NCBI GenBank assembly: GCA_003242525.1
Contig: QGUU01000186.1
Location: 1-5,637, forward strand
DNA length: 5,637 nt
Source: Pseudomonadota bacterium
Lineage (GTDB): Bacteria > Pseudomonadota > Alphaproteobacteria > Rhizobiales > Rhizobiaceae
Direction of reading: 5' to 3'
The translations under genes were made by a program, and so were the position numbers. Numbering within the stretch: the first letter of the stretch is position 1; every line of letters starts with the position of its first letter. The notes under the pieces are model-generated. The model had not been told where the DNA came from, searched no databases, and was given only the letters and a program-made list of their open reading frames with translations. This document shows positions 1-5,637 of the stretch, in pieces.

Positions 1-452
1 ACGAAGGCGTGGCCAACAACGTTACCCAAACCTCCGGCTCGATCGGCTATGTCGAATACGCCTATGCCAAGCAGAACGCCCTTGCCCATGCGGACATGAT
101 CAACAAGGAAGGCCAGACGGTCGAACCGACGGCGGCATCCTTCTCCGCCGCCGCCGCGAACGCCGACTGGTCGTCGCAGCCCGGCTACGGCGTTATCCTC
201 GCCAACCAGCCCGGCGCCGAATCCTGGCCGATGACCTCCGCCACCTGGATCCTGGTCTACAAGAATCCTGACGACCAGACGGCAACCGCCGAGGCGCTCA
301 AGTTCTTCTCCTGGTGCTACGAGAAGGGTGACGCGATGGCGGCCGAACTCGACTACGTGCCGATGCCCGACGTCGTGGTCGAAAGCGTCGAAAGGATGTG
401 GAGCACGGACATAGTGGGCTCCGACGGCAAGCCGATCTTTTCGGCAATGTGA
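1..452 (+). CDS. pstS: Periplasmic phosphate-binding protein PstS, C-terminal part (5' truncated by window edge)
   Basis: This is the substrate-binding subunit of the Pst ABC importer, which captures inorganic phosphate in the periplasm and delivers it to PstC-PstA. The frame is open from base 3 (bases 1-2 finish a codon cut by the edge), leaving about 149 residues, roughly the last 40% of a protein usually near 340 residues. Visible PstS landmarks are GSIGYVEYAYAKQN near the start, followed by SWPMTSATWILVYKNP and ALKFFSWCYEKGDAMAAELDYVPMPD. The GTG at base 9 lies inside the conserved core and is not a start. The signal peptide and most phosphate ligands lie outside the window. The protein ends GSDGKPIFSAM with TGA at 450-452, just before a strong hairpin and then pstC. 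Its identity is secure from the motifs and the pstC-pstA-pstB-phoU-phoB context. Confidence 0.96.
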   Translation, partial: EGVANNVTQTSGSIGYVEYAYAKQNALAHADMINKEGQTVEPTAASFSAAAANADWSSQPGYGVILANQPGAESWPMTSATWILVYKNPDDQTATAEALKFFSWCYEKGDAMAAELDYVPMPDVVVESVERMWSTDIVGSDGKPIFSAM

Positions 453-487
453 GTGGAAGCGGGAAGGCGCGGCAACGCGCCTTCCAC
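453..487 (+). promoter_or_regulatory. Inter-cistronic hairpin between pstS and pstC
   Basis: A perfect 10-bp stem, GGAAGGCGCG (462-471) with CGCGCCTTCC (476-485), closes a GCAA tetraloop (472-475) of the stable GNRA class. It starts 9 nt after the pstS stop and ends 15 nt before the GAGG site of pstC. No T-run follows (the next bases are ACTTCCCC), so it is not a classical intrinsic terminator. A second pairing, GTGGAAG (453-459) with CTTCCAC (481-487), shares the right arm and would exclude the main stem. By analogy with other binding-protein-first ABC operons, I infer that it protects the pstS 3' end or causes partial termination, so that PstS is made in excess over PstCAB. The structure is read directly; the function is inferred. 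Confidence 0.6.
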
Positions 488-500
488 TTCCCCGGGGCGC

Positions 501-504
501 GAGG
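501..504 (+). promoter_or_regulatory. Shine-Dalgarno site that fixes the pstC start
   Basis: GAGG lies 4 nt before the ATG at 509. The spacing is slightly short but acceptable. It supports ATG 509 over the in-frame ATG at 398, which would put 37 non-conserved residues in front of PstC and overlap the pstS coding region by 55 bases. Confidence 0.55.
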
Positions 505-508
505 ATCC

Positions 509-1495
509 ATGAACGCCATATATGAAGCCATACCGGCGAGAATCGCTGGGCGGCGCGCGGCAGCCGTCCGGCGCTTCGCACTTGCGGATGCCGCCTTCCA
601 CGCACTGACCCGCGCGAGCGCCATCCTGGTTCTTGTGATGCTGGGCGGCGTCGGCATTTCGCTGGTAGTCGGCGCCTGGCCGGCCCTGTCGGCCTTCGGT
701 TTCTCCTTCGTCACTACCCAGTCCTGGAATCCGGTGACTGAAAAATTCGGCGCGCTGGCGCCGATTTACGGAACTATCGTCACTTCTGCGATCGCCGTGC
801 TCGTCGCCGTCCCGATCGGCATCGGCATCGCGATCTTCCTCACAGAACTGTGCCCGCGGCCGCTGAGAAGGCCGATCGGCATAGCGGTGGAGCTCCTCGC
901 CGGCATCCCATCCATCATCTATGGCATCTGGGGCCTTTTCGTTTTCGCGCCTTTCCTGCAAATTCACCTGCAACCCCTTGTCATCGACCTGTTCAGGGGC
1001 GTGCCTGTGCTCGAGAGCCTGTTTGCCGGCCCGCCCTACGGCATCGGCCTGCTAACCTCGGCGCTAATACTGGCCATCATGATCCTGCCTTTCACCACCT
1101 CGATCACCCGGGATGTGTTCGAGACGGTGCCCGCCGTGCTCAAGGAATCGGCCTATGGCATCGGTTGCACCACCTGGGAGGTGACGCGCCACATCGTCAT
1201 TCCCTACACCCGCGTCGGCATCATGGGTGGTGTCATGCTCGGCCTTGGCCGCGCGCTTGGCGAGACCATGGCGGTGACCTTCGTCATCGGCAATGCACAC
1301 CGCATCTCGCCCTCGCTGTTTGCGCCGGCCACGACGATCTCGGCCACAATCGCCAATGAATTCACAGAGGCCGACGGTGAGCTCTACACCGCTTCGCTGA
1401 TTGCGCTGGGCCTCATCCTTTTCGTGCTCACCTTCCTGATCCTCGCGGCTGCACGCTACATGCTGCTTCGCATCGAACGCCGCACGGGTGCCTGA
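509..1495 (+). CDS. pstC: Phosphate ABC transporter permease PstC
   Basis: PstC is one of two inner-membrane permease subunits that form the phosphate channel with PstA. It has 328 residues, close to the roughly 320 of E. coli PstC. A positively charged N-terminal tail ([12 protein letters not shown], about 11-22) precedes six likely membrane segments at about 36-57, 85-113, 123-150, 178-196, 236-262 and 295-317. PstC hallmarks are [20 protein letters not shown] (72-91), [18 protein letters not shown] (129-146), the EAA-type loop [20 protein letters not shown] (213-232) that docks on the ATPase, and [16 protein letters not shown] (247-262). The start is ATG 509, because upstream in-frame codons encode no PstC-like sequence and GAGG lies just before it. 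It follows pstS by 56 nt containing a hairpin and precedes pstA by 2 nt. [10 protein letters not shown] distinguishes it from PstA, which carries [11 protein letters not shown] instead. Confidence 0.97.
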   Translation: MNAIYEAIPARIAGRRAAAVRRFALADAAFHALTRASAILVLVMLGGVGISLVVGAWPALSAFGFSFVTTQSWNPVTEKFGALAPIYGTIVTSAIAVLVAVPIGIGIAIFLTELCPRPLRRPIGIAVELLAGIPSIIYGIWGLFVFAPFLQIHLQPLVIDLFRGVPVLESLFAGPPYGIGLLTSALILAIMILPFTTSITRDVFETVPAVLKESAYGIGCTTWEVTRHIVIPYTRVGIMGGVMLGLGRALGETMAVTFVIGNAHRISPSLFAPATTISATIANEFTEADGELYTASLIALGLILFVLTFLILAAARYMLLRIERRTGA

Positions 1496-1497
1496 CC

Positions 1498-2349
1498 ATG
1501 TCCAAAGCCTCCTCGCTGCATGCCCGACGCAAGCTGAAGAACGCCGTCATGATGACGCTGAGCGTCATGGCGGCCGGTGTCGGCCTGGCATGGCTCGGCC
1601 TGATCCTCGGCGCGCTTGTCTGGAAGGGCGCGGCCGGCCTGTCGCTGTCCGTCTTCACCGAAATGACGCCACCCCCGGGCGAGGCCGGTGGCCTGCTCAA
1701 TGCCATCGCCGGTTCGATCATCATGACCTTCATCGCGATGATTGTCGGCACGCCCATCGGCGTCCTGGCCGGAACCTACATGGCCGAGTACGGGCGCTAC
1801 TCCCGGCTCAGCATGGTTGTCAGGTTCATAAACGACATTCTCCTTTCGGCCCCCTCCATCGTGATCGGCCTGTTCGTCTACGAGCTCATGGTTCGGCCGA
1901 TGGGTCATTTCTCCGCCCTGGCGGGCGCGGCGGCACTGGCCATGCTGGTGGTCCCCGTGGTCGTTCGAACCACGGAAGACATGCTCAACCTGGTGCCGAA
2001 CACGTTGCGTGAAGCAGGCACGGCCATCGGCGCGCCGCGCTGGATCGTCATCCGCTCCGTCGCCTACCGCGCCGCGCTTTCGGGTATCGTCACCGGCATA
2101 CTGCTCGCCGTGGCCCGGATCTCGGGCGAGACGGCGCCGCTGCTGTTCACGGCGCTCAACAACCAGTTCTGGTCAAGCAGTCTCAATACGCCCATGGCCA
2201 GCCTGCCGGTGACCATCTTTCAGTTCGCGCTCAGCCCCTATGAGGAATGGCAGCAGCTTGCCTGGACGGGCGCGCTCCTCATCACGCTGACGGTGCTCGG
2301 TCTTTCGATCTTCGCCCGCAGCCTTACTGCACGCAGAGAGGACCGATGA
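1498..2349 (+). CDS. pstA: Phosphate ABC transporter permease PstA
   Basis: PstA is the second inner-membrane permease subunit and pairs with PstC to pass phosphate to the cytoplasm. It has 283 residues, a little shorter than E. coli PstA at about 296. A basic N-terminus (HARRKLK) leads into six likely membrane segments at about 16-42, 66-92, 106-131, 139-156, 194-220 and 257-274. Family marks are the [17 protein letters not shown] linker (57-73), [18 protein letters not shown] (113-130), the EAA-type loop [18 protein letters not shown] (171-188) that contacts PstB, and [14 protein letters not shown] (206-219). ATG 1498 lies 2 nt after the pstC stop and has only a weak GGGTG upstream, so initiation probably depends on ribosomes finishing pstC. 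Its TGA overlaps the pstB ATG. Residues 16-20 include two consecutive Met codons at 1549 and 1552, but a start there would remove the basic N-terminus and cut into the first membrane helix. Confidence 0.97.
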   Translation: MSKASSLHARRKLKNAVMMTLSVMAAGVGLAWLGLILGALVWKGAAGLSLSVFTEMTPPPGEAGGLLNAIAGSIIMTFIAMIVGTPIGVLAGTYMAEYGRYSRLSMVVRFINDILLSAPSIVIGLFVYELMVRPMGHFSALAGAAALAMLVVPVVVRTTEDMLNLVPNTLREAGTAIGAPRWIVIRSVAYRAALSGIVTGILLAVARISGETAPLLFTALNNQFWSSSLNTPMASLPVTIFQFALSPYEEWQQLAWTGALLITLTVLGLSIFARSLTARREDR

Positions 2350-3149
2350 AACCCATGCTGTCCGCCGAACTTGCCCTTAGCCAGCCGATTGCGGAACCGC
2401 CCAAGATCGAGGTGCGGAACCTCAGCTTCTATTACGGCGCGTCGCAGGCGCTGAAGAACATCTCGCTCTCCCTTCCGGACCGAACCGTCACCGCCTTCAT
2501 CGGCCCGTCAGGCTGCGGAAAGTCGACCCTGCTGCGCTGCTTCAACCGCATCTACGAGCTTTATCCCCGCCAGCGCGCCGAGGGCGAGATCCTGCTGGAT
2601 GGGGAAAACATCCTTGACCGCGCACAGGACCTGAACCTTTTGCGCACCCGCATCGGCATGGTCTTCCAAAAGCCGACGCCCTTTCCCATGTCGATCTACG
2701 AGAACATCGCCTTCGGCATTCGACTCTACGAGAACCTGTCTAAATCCGAGATGGATGATCGCGTCGAGCAGGCGCTAACGCGTGCTGCCCTGTGGAACGA
2801 GGTGAAGGACAAGCTCGACGCCAGCGGCCTTTCGCTTTCCGGCGGCCAGCAGCAGCGCCTTTGCATAGCACGCACGGTGGCAGTGAAGCCGGAGGTCATC
2901 CTGCTGGATGAGCCTGCTTCTGCCCTGGACCCGCTGTCGACGGCAAAGATCGAGGAACTGATCGACGAGTTGAAGGACGATTACACGATCGTCATCGTGA
3001 CCCACAACATGCAACAGGCGGCGCGCGTTTCGACCCGCACCGCCTTCATGTATCTGGGCGAGTTGGTGGAATTCGACCTCACCGAAAGGATCTTCACCGC
3101 TCCCCGCGAGAAGCGCACCCAGGACTACATCACCGGACGCTTCGGCTGA
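2346..3149 (+). CDS. pstB: Phosphate-import ATPase PstB
   Basis: PstB is the cytoplasmic ATPase that powers phosphate import as a homodimer on PstC-PstA. It has 267 residues, near the usual 250-270. The ABC motifs are complete: Walker [10 protein letters not shown] (53-61), Q-loop [20 protein letters not shown] (106-125, with the PstB-typical KPTPFPMSI), signature LSGGQQQR (164-171), Walker B VILLDEP with catalytic Glu189, D-loop SALD (192-195) and switch His220 in [12 protein letters not shown]. The C-terminus QDYITGRFG is typical of PstB. ATG 2346 overlaps the pstA TGA as ATGA, with GAGAGGA (2336-2342) just upstream. Further upstream in-frame codons (to 2247) lie inside pstA and encode nothing PstB-like. 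The first 20 or so residues, before [11 protein letters not shown], are variable. Nothing appears inactivated. Confidence 0.98.
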   Translation: MKPMLSAELALSQPIAEPPKIEVRNLSFYYGASQALKNISLSLPDRTVTAFIGPSGCGKSTLLRCFNRIYELYPRQRAEGEILLDGENILDRAQDLNLLRTRIGMVFQKPTPFPMSIYENIAFGIRLYENLSKSEMDDRVEQALTRAALWNEVKDKLDASGLSLSGGQQQRLCIARTVAVKPEVILLDEPASALDPLSTAKIEELIDELKDDYTIVIVTHNMQQAARVSTRTAFMYLGELVEFDLTERIFTAPREKRTQDYITGRFG

Positions 3150-3166
3150 GCGACAGGGGACGGCAG

Positions 3167-3868
3167 ATGTTCGGACACACCATCCAATCCTTCGACGATG
3201 ATCTCCGCGAAATCGGAGATATCCTCGACGCGATGGGCGCATTGGCCGGCACCATGGTCAGCGGGGCAACCGCAGCCCTGCTCTCCGCCGACACGGCACT
3301 TGCCCGCCGCGTCATTTCCGACGATGCAGTGATGGACGACCACCAACGGGGCCTGGACGCCCGCGTCATCGCCCTGATCGCCCTTCGTCAGCCCATGGCG
3401 GAAGATCTTCGCACGGTGGTGGGTGCCATGCGCATTGCCGGAGACCTGGAACGCATCGGCGATCTCGCCAAGAACATCGCCAAGCGCGTCGCCGCAATCG
3501 GCGCCAACGCCGTGCCCCGGTCGCTCTCGCATTCCATCGACGCCATGGCGCAGCTTGTGCTCAGTCAACTGAACGAACTCGCCCGCCTCTATGGCTCGGG
3601 CGATGCGCCCGGACTTGCCCGGCTGCGTGCCGGGGACGAGCGCGTGGATGTGCGCTACAACGCGGTCTTTCGTGAACTCCTGACCTACATGATGGAGGAC
3701 CCGCGAAAGATTACCCCCTGCACGCATTTGCTTTTCTGCGCAAAGAATCTCGAGCGGATCGGCGACCATGTCACCAACATTGCCGAAAACGCCTACTATA
3801 TGCTCACCGGCGAGCAGCTTCCGCCTGACCGGCCGAAGCAGGACGAGACGGCCGCGCCTGCGGCGTGA
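3167..3868 (+). CDS. phoU: Phosphate signalling regulator PhoU
   Basis: PhoU is a cytoplasmic helical protein that links the Pst transporter to the PhoR sensor kinase and keeps the Pho regulon off when phosphate is plentiful. It is also implicated in limiting phosphate uptake and polyphosphate build-up. The protein has 233 residues (family about 215-245) and shows the duplicated three-helix layout. Repeat one contains LIALRQPMAEDLRTVVGAMR (70-89) and DLERIGDLAKNI (93-104). Repeat two contains RYNAVFRELLTYMMEDPRKI (163-182) and NLERIGDHVTNIAENAYYM (194-212). The two ERIGD pentads (E95-D99 and E196-D200) are the E/DxxxD metal-binding motifs. ATG 3167 has AGGGGA (3155-3160) 6 nt upstream. It follows pstB by 17 nt and precedes phoB, the order common in Rhizobiales. 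The Pro- and Ala-rich last 15 or so residues are probably disordered. Confidence 0.97.
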   Translation: MFGHTIQSFDDDLREIGDILDAMGALAGTMVSGATAALLSADTALARRVISDDAVMDDHQRGLDARVIALIALRQPMAEDLRTVVGAMRIAGDLERIGDLAKNIAKRVAAIGANAVPRSLSHSIDAMAQLVLSQLNELARLYGSGDAPGLARLRAGDERVDVRYNAVFRELLTYMMEDPRKITPCTHLLFCAKNLERIGDHVTNIAENAYYMLTGEQLPPDRPKQDETAAPAA

Positions 3869-3871
3869 ACC

Positions 3872-3876
3872 AGGAG
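3872..3876 (+). promoter_or_regulatory. Shine-Dalgarno site that fixes the phoB start
   Basis: AGGAG ends 6 nt before the ATG at 3883, which is near-ideal spacing. The site lies downstream of the alternative in-frame GTG at 3865, so it can serve only the ATG. This supports a 229-residue PhoB rather than a 235-residue form. Confidence 0.75.
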
Positions 3877-3882
3877 AGCGGA

Positions 3883-4572
3883 ATGATCGCACCGCGCATC
3901 ATGGTGGTGGAGGACGAGGAGCCGCTGGGCGTACTGCTGCGCTACAATCTGGAGGCTGAAGGCTATCAGGTCGAGGTCGTCACGCGCGGCGACGAGGCCG
4001 AGGTCCGGATGCGGGAAAGCCCGCCCGACCTGCTGGTCCTCGATTGGATGGTGCCGGCGGTTTCCGGCATAGAGCTTTGCCGAAGGCTCAGGATGCGGCC
4101 GCAGACCGAGCGGCTGCCGATCATCATGCTGACCGCCCGCGGCGAGGAAAGCGACCGGGTCAGGGGCCTTCAGACCGGAGCTGACGACTATCTCGTCAAG
4201 CCGTTCTCGATGCCTGAATTCATGGCTCGCGTGAAAGCACTCCTGCGCCGCGCCAAGCCGGAGGTCCTTTCCTCCGTGCTCAGAGTCGGTGAGATCGTGC
4301 TCGACCGCGAGCAGCACCGCGTTCATCGCGGCAGCACCGAGATCCGGCTGGGCCCCACGGAGTTCCGCCTGCTCGAATTCCTGATGCAGCATCCTGGCCG
4401 CGTGTTCTCGCGGGCCCAATTGCTCGACAAGGTCTGGGGCGAAACGATCTATATCGACGAGCGCACCGTCGACGTCCATGTCGGGAGGCTGCGCAAGGCG
4501 GTCAATGAGGACGGGATGCCGGACGTCATCCGCACCGTCCGTGGTGCGGGATACGCCATACGCGACGACTGA
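3883..4572 (+). CDS. phoB: Phosphate regulon response regulator PhoB (OmpR/PhoB family)
   Basis: PhoB is a DNA-binding response regulator. When phosphorylated, normally by PhoR under phosphate limitation, it dimerises and activates promoters bearing Pho boxes. At 229 residues it matches E. coli PhoB in length. The receiver domain (about 4-122) has the acidic pair in VVEDEE (E10, D11), phospho-acceptor Asp54 in VLDWMVP, Thr84 in MLTARGEE and Lys106 in LVKPFS. The winged-helix output domain (about 130-227) has LGPTEFRLLEFLMQHPGRVF (156-175), the recognition-helix region RTVDVHVGRLRKAV (194-207) and the wing VIRTVRGAGYAI (215-226). ATG 3883 is preferred over the in-frame GTG at 3865, which overlaps the phoU stop and adds six non-conserved residues. 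All phosphorylation residues are present. It ends the operon, 39 bp from a convergent gene. No internal promoter was recognised, so it probably depends on read-through from pst. Confidence 0.97.
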   Translation: MIAPRIMVVEDEEPLGVLLRYNLEAEGYQVEVVTRGDEAEVRMRESPPDLLVLDWMVPAVSGIELCRRLRMRPQTERLPIIMLTARGEESDRVRGLQTGADDYLVKPFSMPEFMARVKALLRRAKPEVLSSVLRVGEIVLDREQHRVHRGSTEIRLGPTEFRLLEFLMQHPGRVFSRAQLLDKVWGETIYIDERTVDVHVGRLRKAVNEDGMPDVIRTVRGAGYAIRDD

Positions 4573-4611
4573 TCGCCGTTTAGCCGGAAGGATGGCGCCG
4601 TGCGAGGTGGC

Positions 4612-5637
4612 TCACGCGCCGCCGGCCCGTGCTGCATCCCCTGACGCAAAGATCTCCTGATCGACGAAGGTAAGTGCGCGCATGGCGCAACCCTCCAGGA
4701 TGAGCGGCAGCTCGTTCGCCACAGTGTCGAAGGAAATCGACCTGGAATACCTCGAATACTGACCGCCGGCCGTAAGGGAAATCGCCTCTCGCAGCGCGGG
4801 CTCGATCAGGTCGAAAGCACTGGCGCCAACCCCTATCATGGCGACGGGGGCCGGATCGATCAGCGCAAACAGGCTGCCGAGGCCATAGCCAAGCGCCTCA
4901 CCCGCCTTTCGGAAGGCCTCCCTTTCCGGCCCGTCCTGCGCGCGCGCAACCTCCGCCAGAGCGCGTATCTCGTCGTCCGATATATCGTCGGGCACCTCGT
5001 TCTCGCTGATGCCGCGCGCATTGCGCCAAATCGCATAATTACCGGCATAGGCCTCGATGCAGCCATGCCGCCCGCAACGGCACAGCGCCCCGCCCGGCTG
5101 ATGGATCATGTGGCCGAACTCGCCGCCGGACGAATGCGTGCCAGTGAACAGCTCCCCCTTCAGCACGATGCCCATGCCGATGCCGTGCGAAAGCAATACG
5201 GCGATGAAGTCGTCGCAGTAGCGCAGTGGATCGCGCCAGCGCAGCGCCTCGGCCATCATGTTGCAGTCGTTCTCGATCGTGGCCGGTATGGAGAATTCCC
5301 GCTCCAGCAGGTCGGCGAAGGCGATATCGGTATGCGGCGTGATCGGCGACCATAGCATCGCACGCGCATGCGAGTCGGTTACACCCTGGATGGCGAGCGC
5401 GATGCGACGCACGCCAGGCGCATTTGCACTGCGCCGTTCCAGTTGTCGCCGCACGATGGCGATGCATTCGCCGATCAGGTCCGCGCGTGATGCCCTGAGC
5501 GTGTCGAGCTTCTTCTGTTCCTGAGATGCGGTCTGGCCGGTATAGTCGACCACGGCTGCGGTAAGAAAGTTCAGCGAAAGCACGACGGTCATCACCGCCG
5601 CCGCATCCGGATTGAGCGCAAGCCCTATCTGAGGGCG
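4612..5637 (-). CDS. ROK-family protein, probable sugar-responsive transcriptional regulator (5' truncated by window edge)
   Basis: The frame is open to the window edge, giving 341 visible residues and the C-terminus. A GTG (5593-5595) and an ATG (5590-5592) sit inside conserved sequence and are not starts. The visible N-terminus, RPQIGLALNPDAAAV, resembles the linker after the winged-helix DNA-binding domain in ROK repressors, so I infer that such a domain lies outside the window. Numbering from the first visible residue, ROK marks are ENDCN (122-126, Asp124 matching the catalytic Asp of ROK kinases), SHGIGMGIVLKG (150-161), GGEFGHM (171-177) and the zinc motif CRCGRHGC (186-193, likely ligands H176, C186, C188, C193), followed by Glu195. 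The usual DxGxT phosphate loop is replaced by VLSLNFLTAAVVD, which favours a sugar-sensing regulator over a kinase. The ligand cannot be told. It is convergent with phoB and has no evident link to phosphate. Confidence 0.9.
   Translation of the reverse strand, partial: RPQIGLALNPDAAAVMTVVLSLNFLTAAVVDYTGQTASQEQKKLDTLRASRADLIGECIAIVRRQLERRSANAPGVRRIALAIQGVTDSHARAMLWSPITPHTDIAFADLLEREFSIPATIENDCNMMAEALRWRDPLRYCDDFIAVLLSHGIGMGIVLKGELFTGTHSSGGEFGHMIHQPGGALCRCGRHGCIEAYAGNYAIWRNARGISENEVPDDISDDEIRALAEVARAQDGPEREAFRKAGEALGYGLGSLFALIDPAPVAMIGVGASAFDLIEPALREAISLTAGGQYSRYSRSISFDTVANELPLILEGCAMRALTFVDQEIFASGDAARAGGA

Noticed and set aside
398..508. Upstream in-frame extension of pstC starting at ATG 398
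   Set aside because: It overlaps the end of pstS and the hairpin, encodes 37 residues unlike PstC, and lacks a convincing ribosome site. ATG 509 has GAGG upstream.
353..973. 206-residue reverse-strand open frame across pstS and pstC
   Set aside because: It spans two real genes and the spacer hairpin, and its Arg/Asp/Gly-rich low-complexity composition is typical of antisense frames in GC-rich DNA.
2247..2345. Upstream in-frame extension of pstB
   Set aside because: These 33 codons lie wholly within the conserved 3' part of pstA and encode no ABC-ATPase sequence. ATG 2346 gives normal PstB length and the usual ATGA coupling.
3851..3864. Small hairpin GCCGC-GCCT-GCGGC at the end of phoU
   Set aside because: The stem is only 5 bp inside Ala-rich coding sequence. 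Such stems are expected by chance at this GC content, and it leaves the phoB ribosome site free.
3125..3892. 255-residue reverse-strand open frame across phoU
   Set aside because: It is a GC-driven shadow antisense to strongly conserved phoU, has Arg/Gly/His-rich composition and resembles no family.
3796..4479. 227-residue reverse-strand open frame across phoB
   Set aside because: It is antisense to the conserved PhoB receiver and output domains and looks like a codon-bias shadow with no recognisable motif.
4594..4620. Possible terminator stem GGCG-C-CGTG / CACG-CGCC after phoB
   Set aside because: It has a bulge, a 10-nt loop and no T-run on either strand, and its right arm covers the ROK stop codon. 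It is too weak to call.
1..5637. Pho boxes (tandem CTGTCAT-like 7-mers spaced 11 nt)
   Set aside because: Scattered GTCA/GTCAT words occur in coding regions, but I saw no tandem pair with correct spacing in a promoter-like place. The operon promoter is upstream of the window.
1..5637. Mobile elements, CRISPR arrays, tRNA/rRNA, defence or phage genes
   Set aside because: No repeat arrays, transposase motifs, tRNA-like folds or composition breaks were seen. The window is ordinary core-genome sequence.

Overview
The window carries most of a high-affinity phosphate (Pst/Pho) operon on the + strand, followed by a convergent ROK-family gene on the - strand. Both edges cut a gene: the 5' part of pstS lies left of base 1, and the 5' part of the ROK gene lies right of base 5637. 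The DNA is GC-rich, with strong G/C third-position bias. The proteins resemble those of Alphaproteobacteria, most likely Hyphomicrobiales/Rhizobiales of the Mesorhizobium-Phyllobacteriaceae kind. PhoU and PhoB fit this best: PhoU has the rhizobial-type segment ITPCTHLLFCAKNLERIGDH and PhoB has LRRAKPEVLS and FRLLEFLMQHPGRVFSR. The lineage is judged from remembered family sequences, not from a search.

Layout: pstS 3' end (1-452), an inter-cistronic hairpin (462-485), pstC (509-1495), pstA (1498-2349), pstB (2346-3149), phoU (3167-3868), phoB (3883-4572), a 39-bp convergent gap (4573-4611), then the ROK gene (4612-5637, reverse). From pstC onward the spacing is very tight: 2 nt, a 4-nt ATGA overlap, 17 nt and 14 nt. 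This indicates one polycistronic message with translational coupling. No gene-free stretch exceeds 60 bases.

How the genes work together: PstS binds phosphate in the periplasm. PstC and PstA form the inner-membrane channel, and PstB homodimers power import with ATP. PhoU couples the transporter's state to the PhoR kinase, which controls phosphorylation of PhoB. PhoB then activates phosphate-starvation genes, commonly including its own operon. phoR is not in the window and would be expected upstream of pstS or elsewhere. The operon promoter and any Pho boxes are also upstream and not visible.

The ROK gene looks like an unrelated neighbour. It is probably a sugar-responsive repressor: the ROK zinc and catalytic motifs are kept, but the N-terminal nucleotide-binding motif is degenerate.

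I found no sign of a new system. This is a well-conserved core locus with no mobile elements, CRISPR, tRNA or rRNA. The most noteworthy feature outside the genes is a perfect 10-bp hairpin with a GCAA tetraloop between pstS and pstC, with an alternative pairing partner just upstream.
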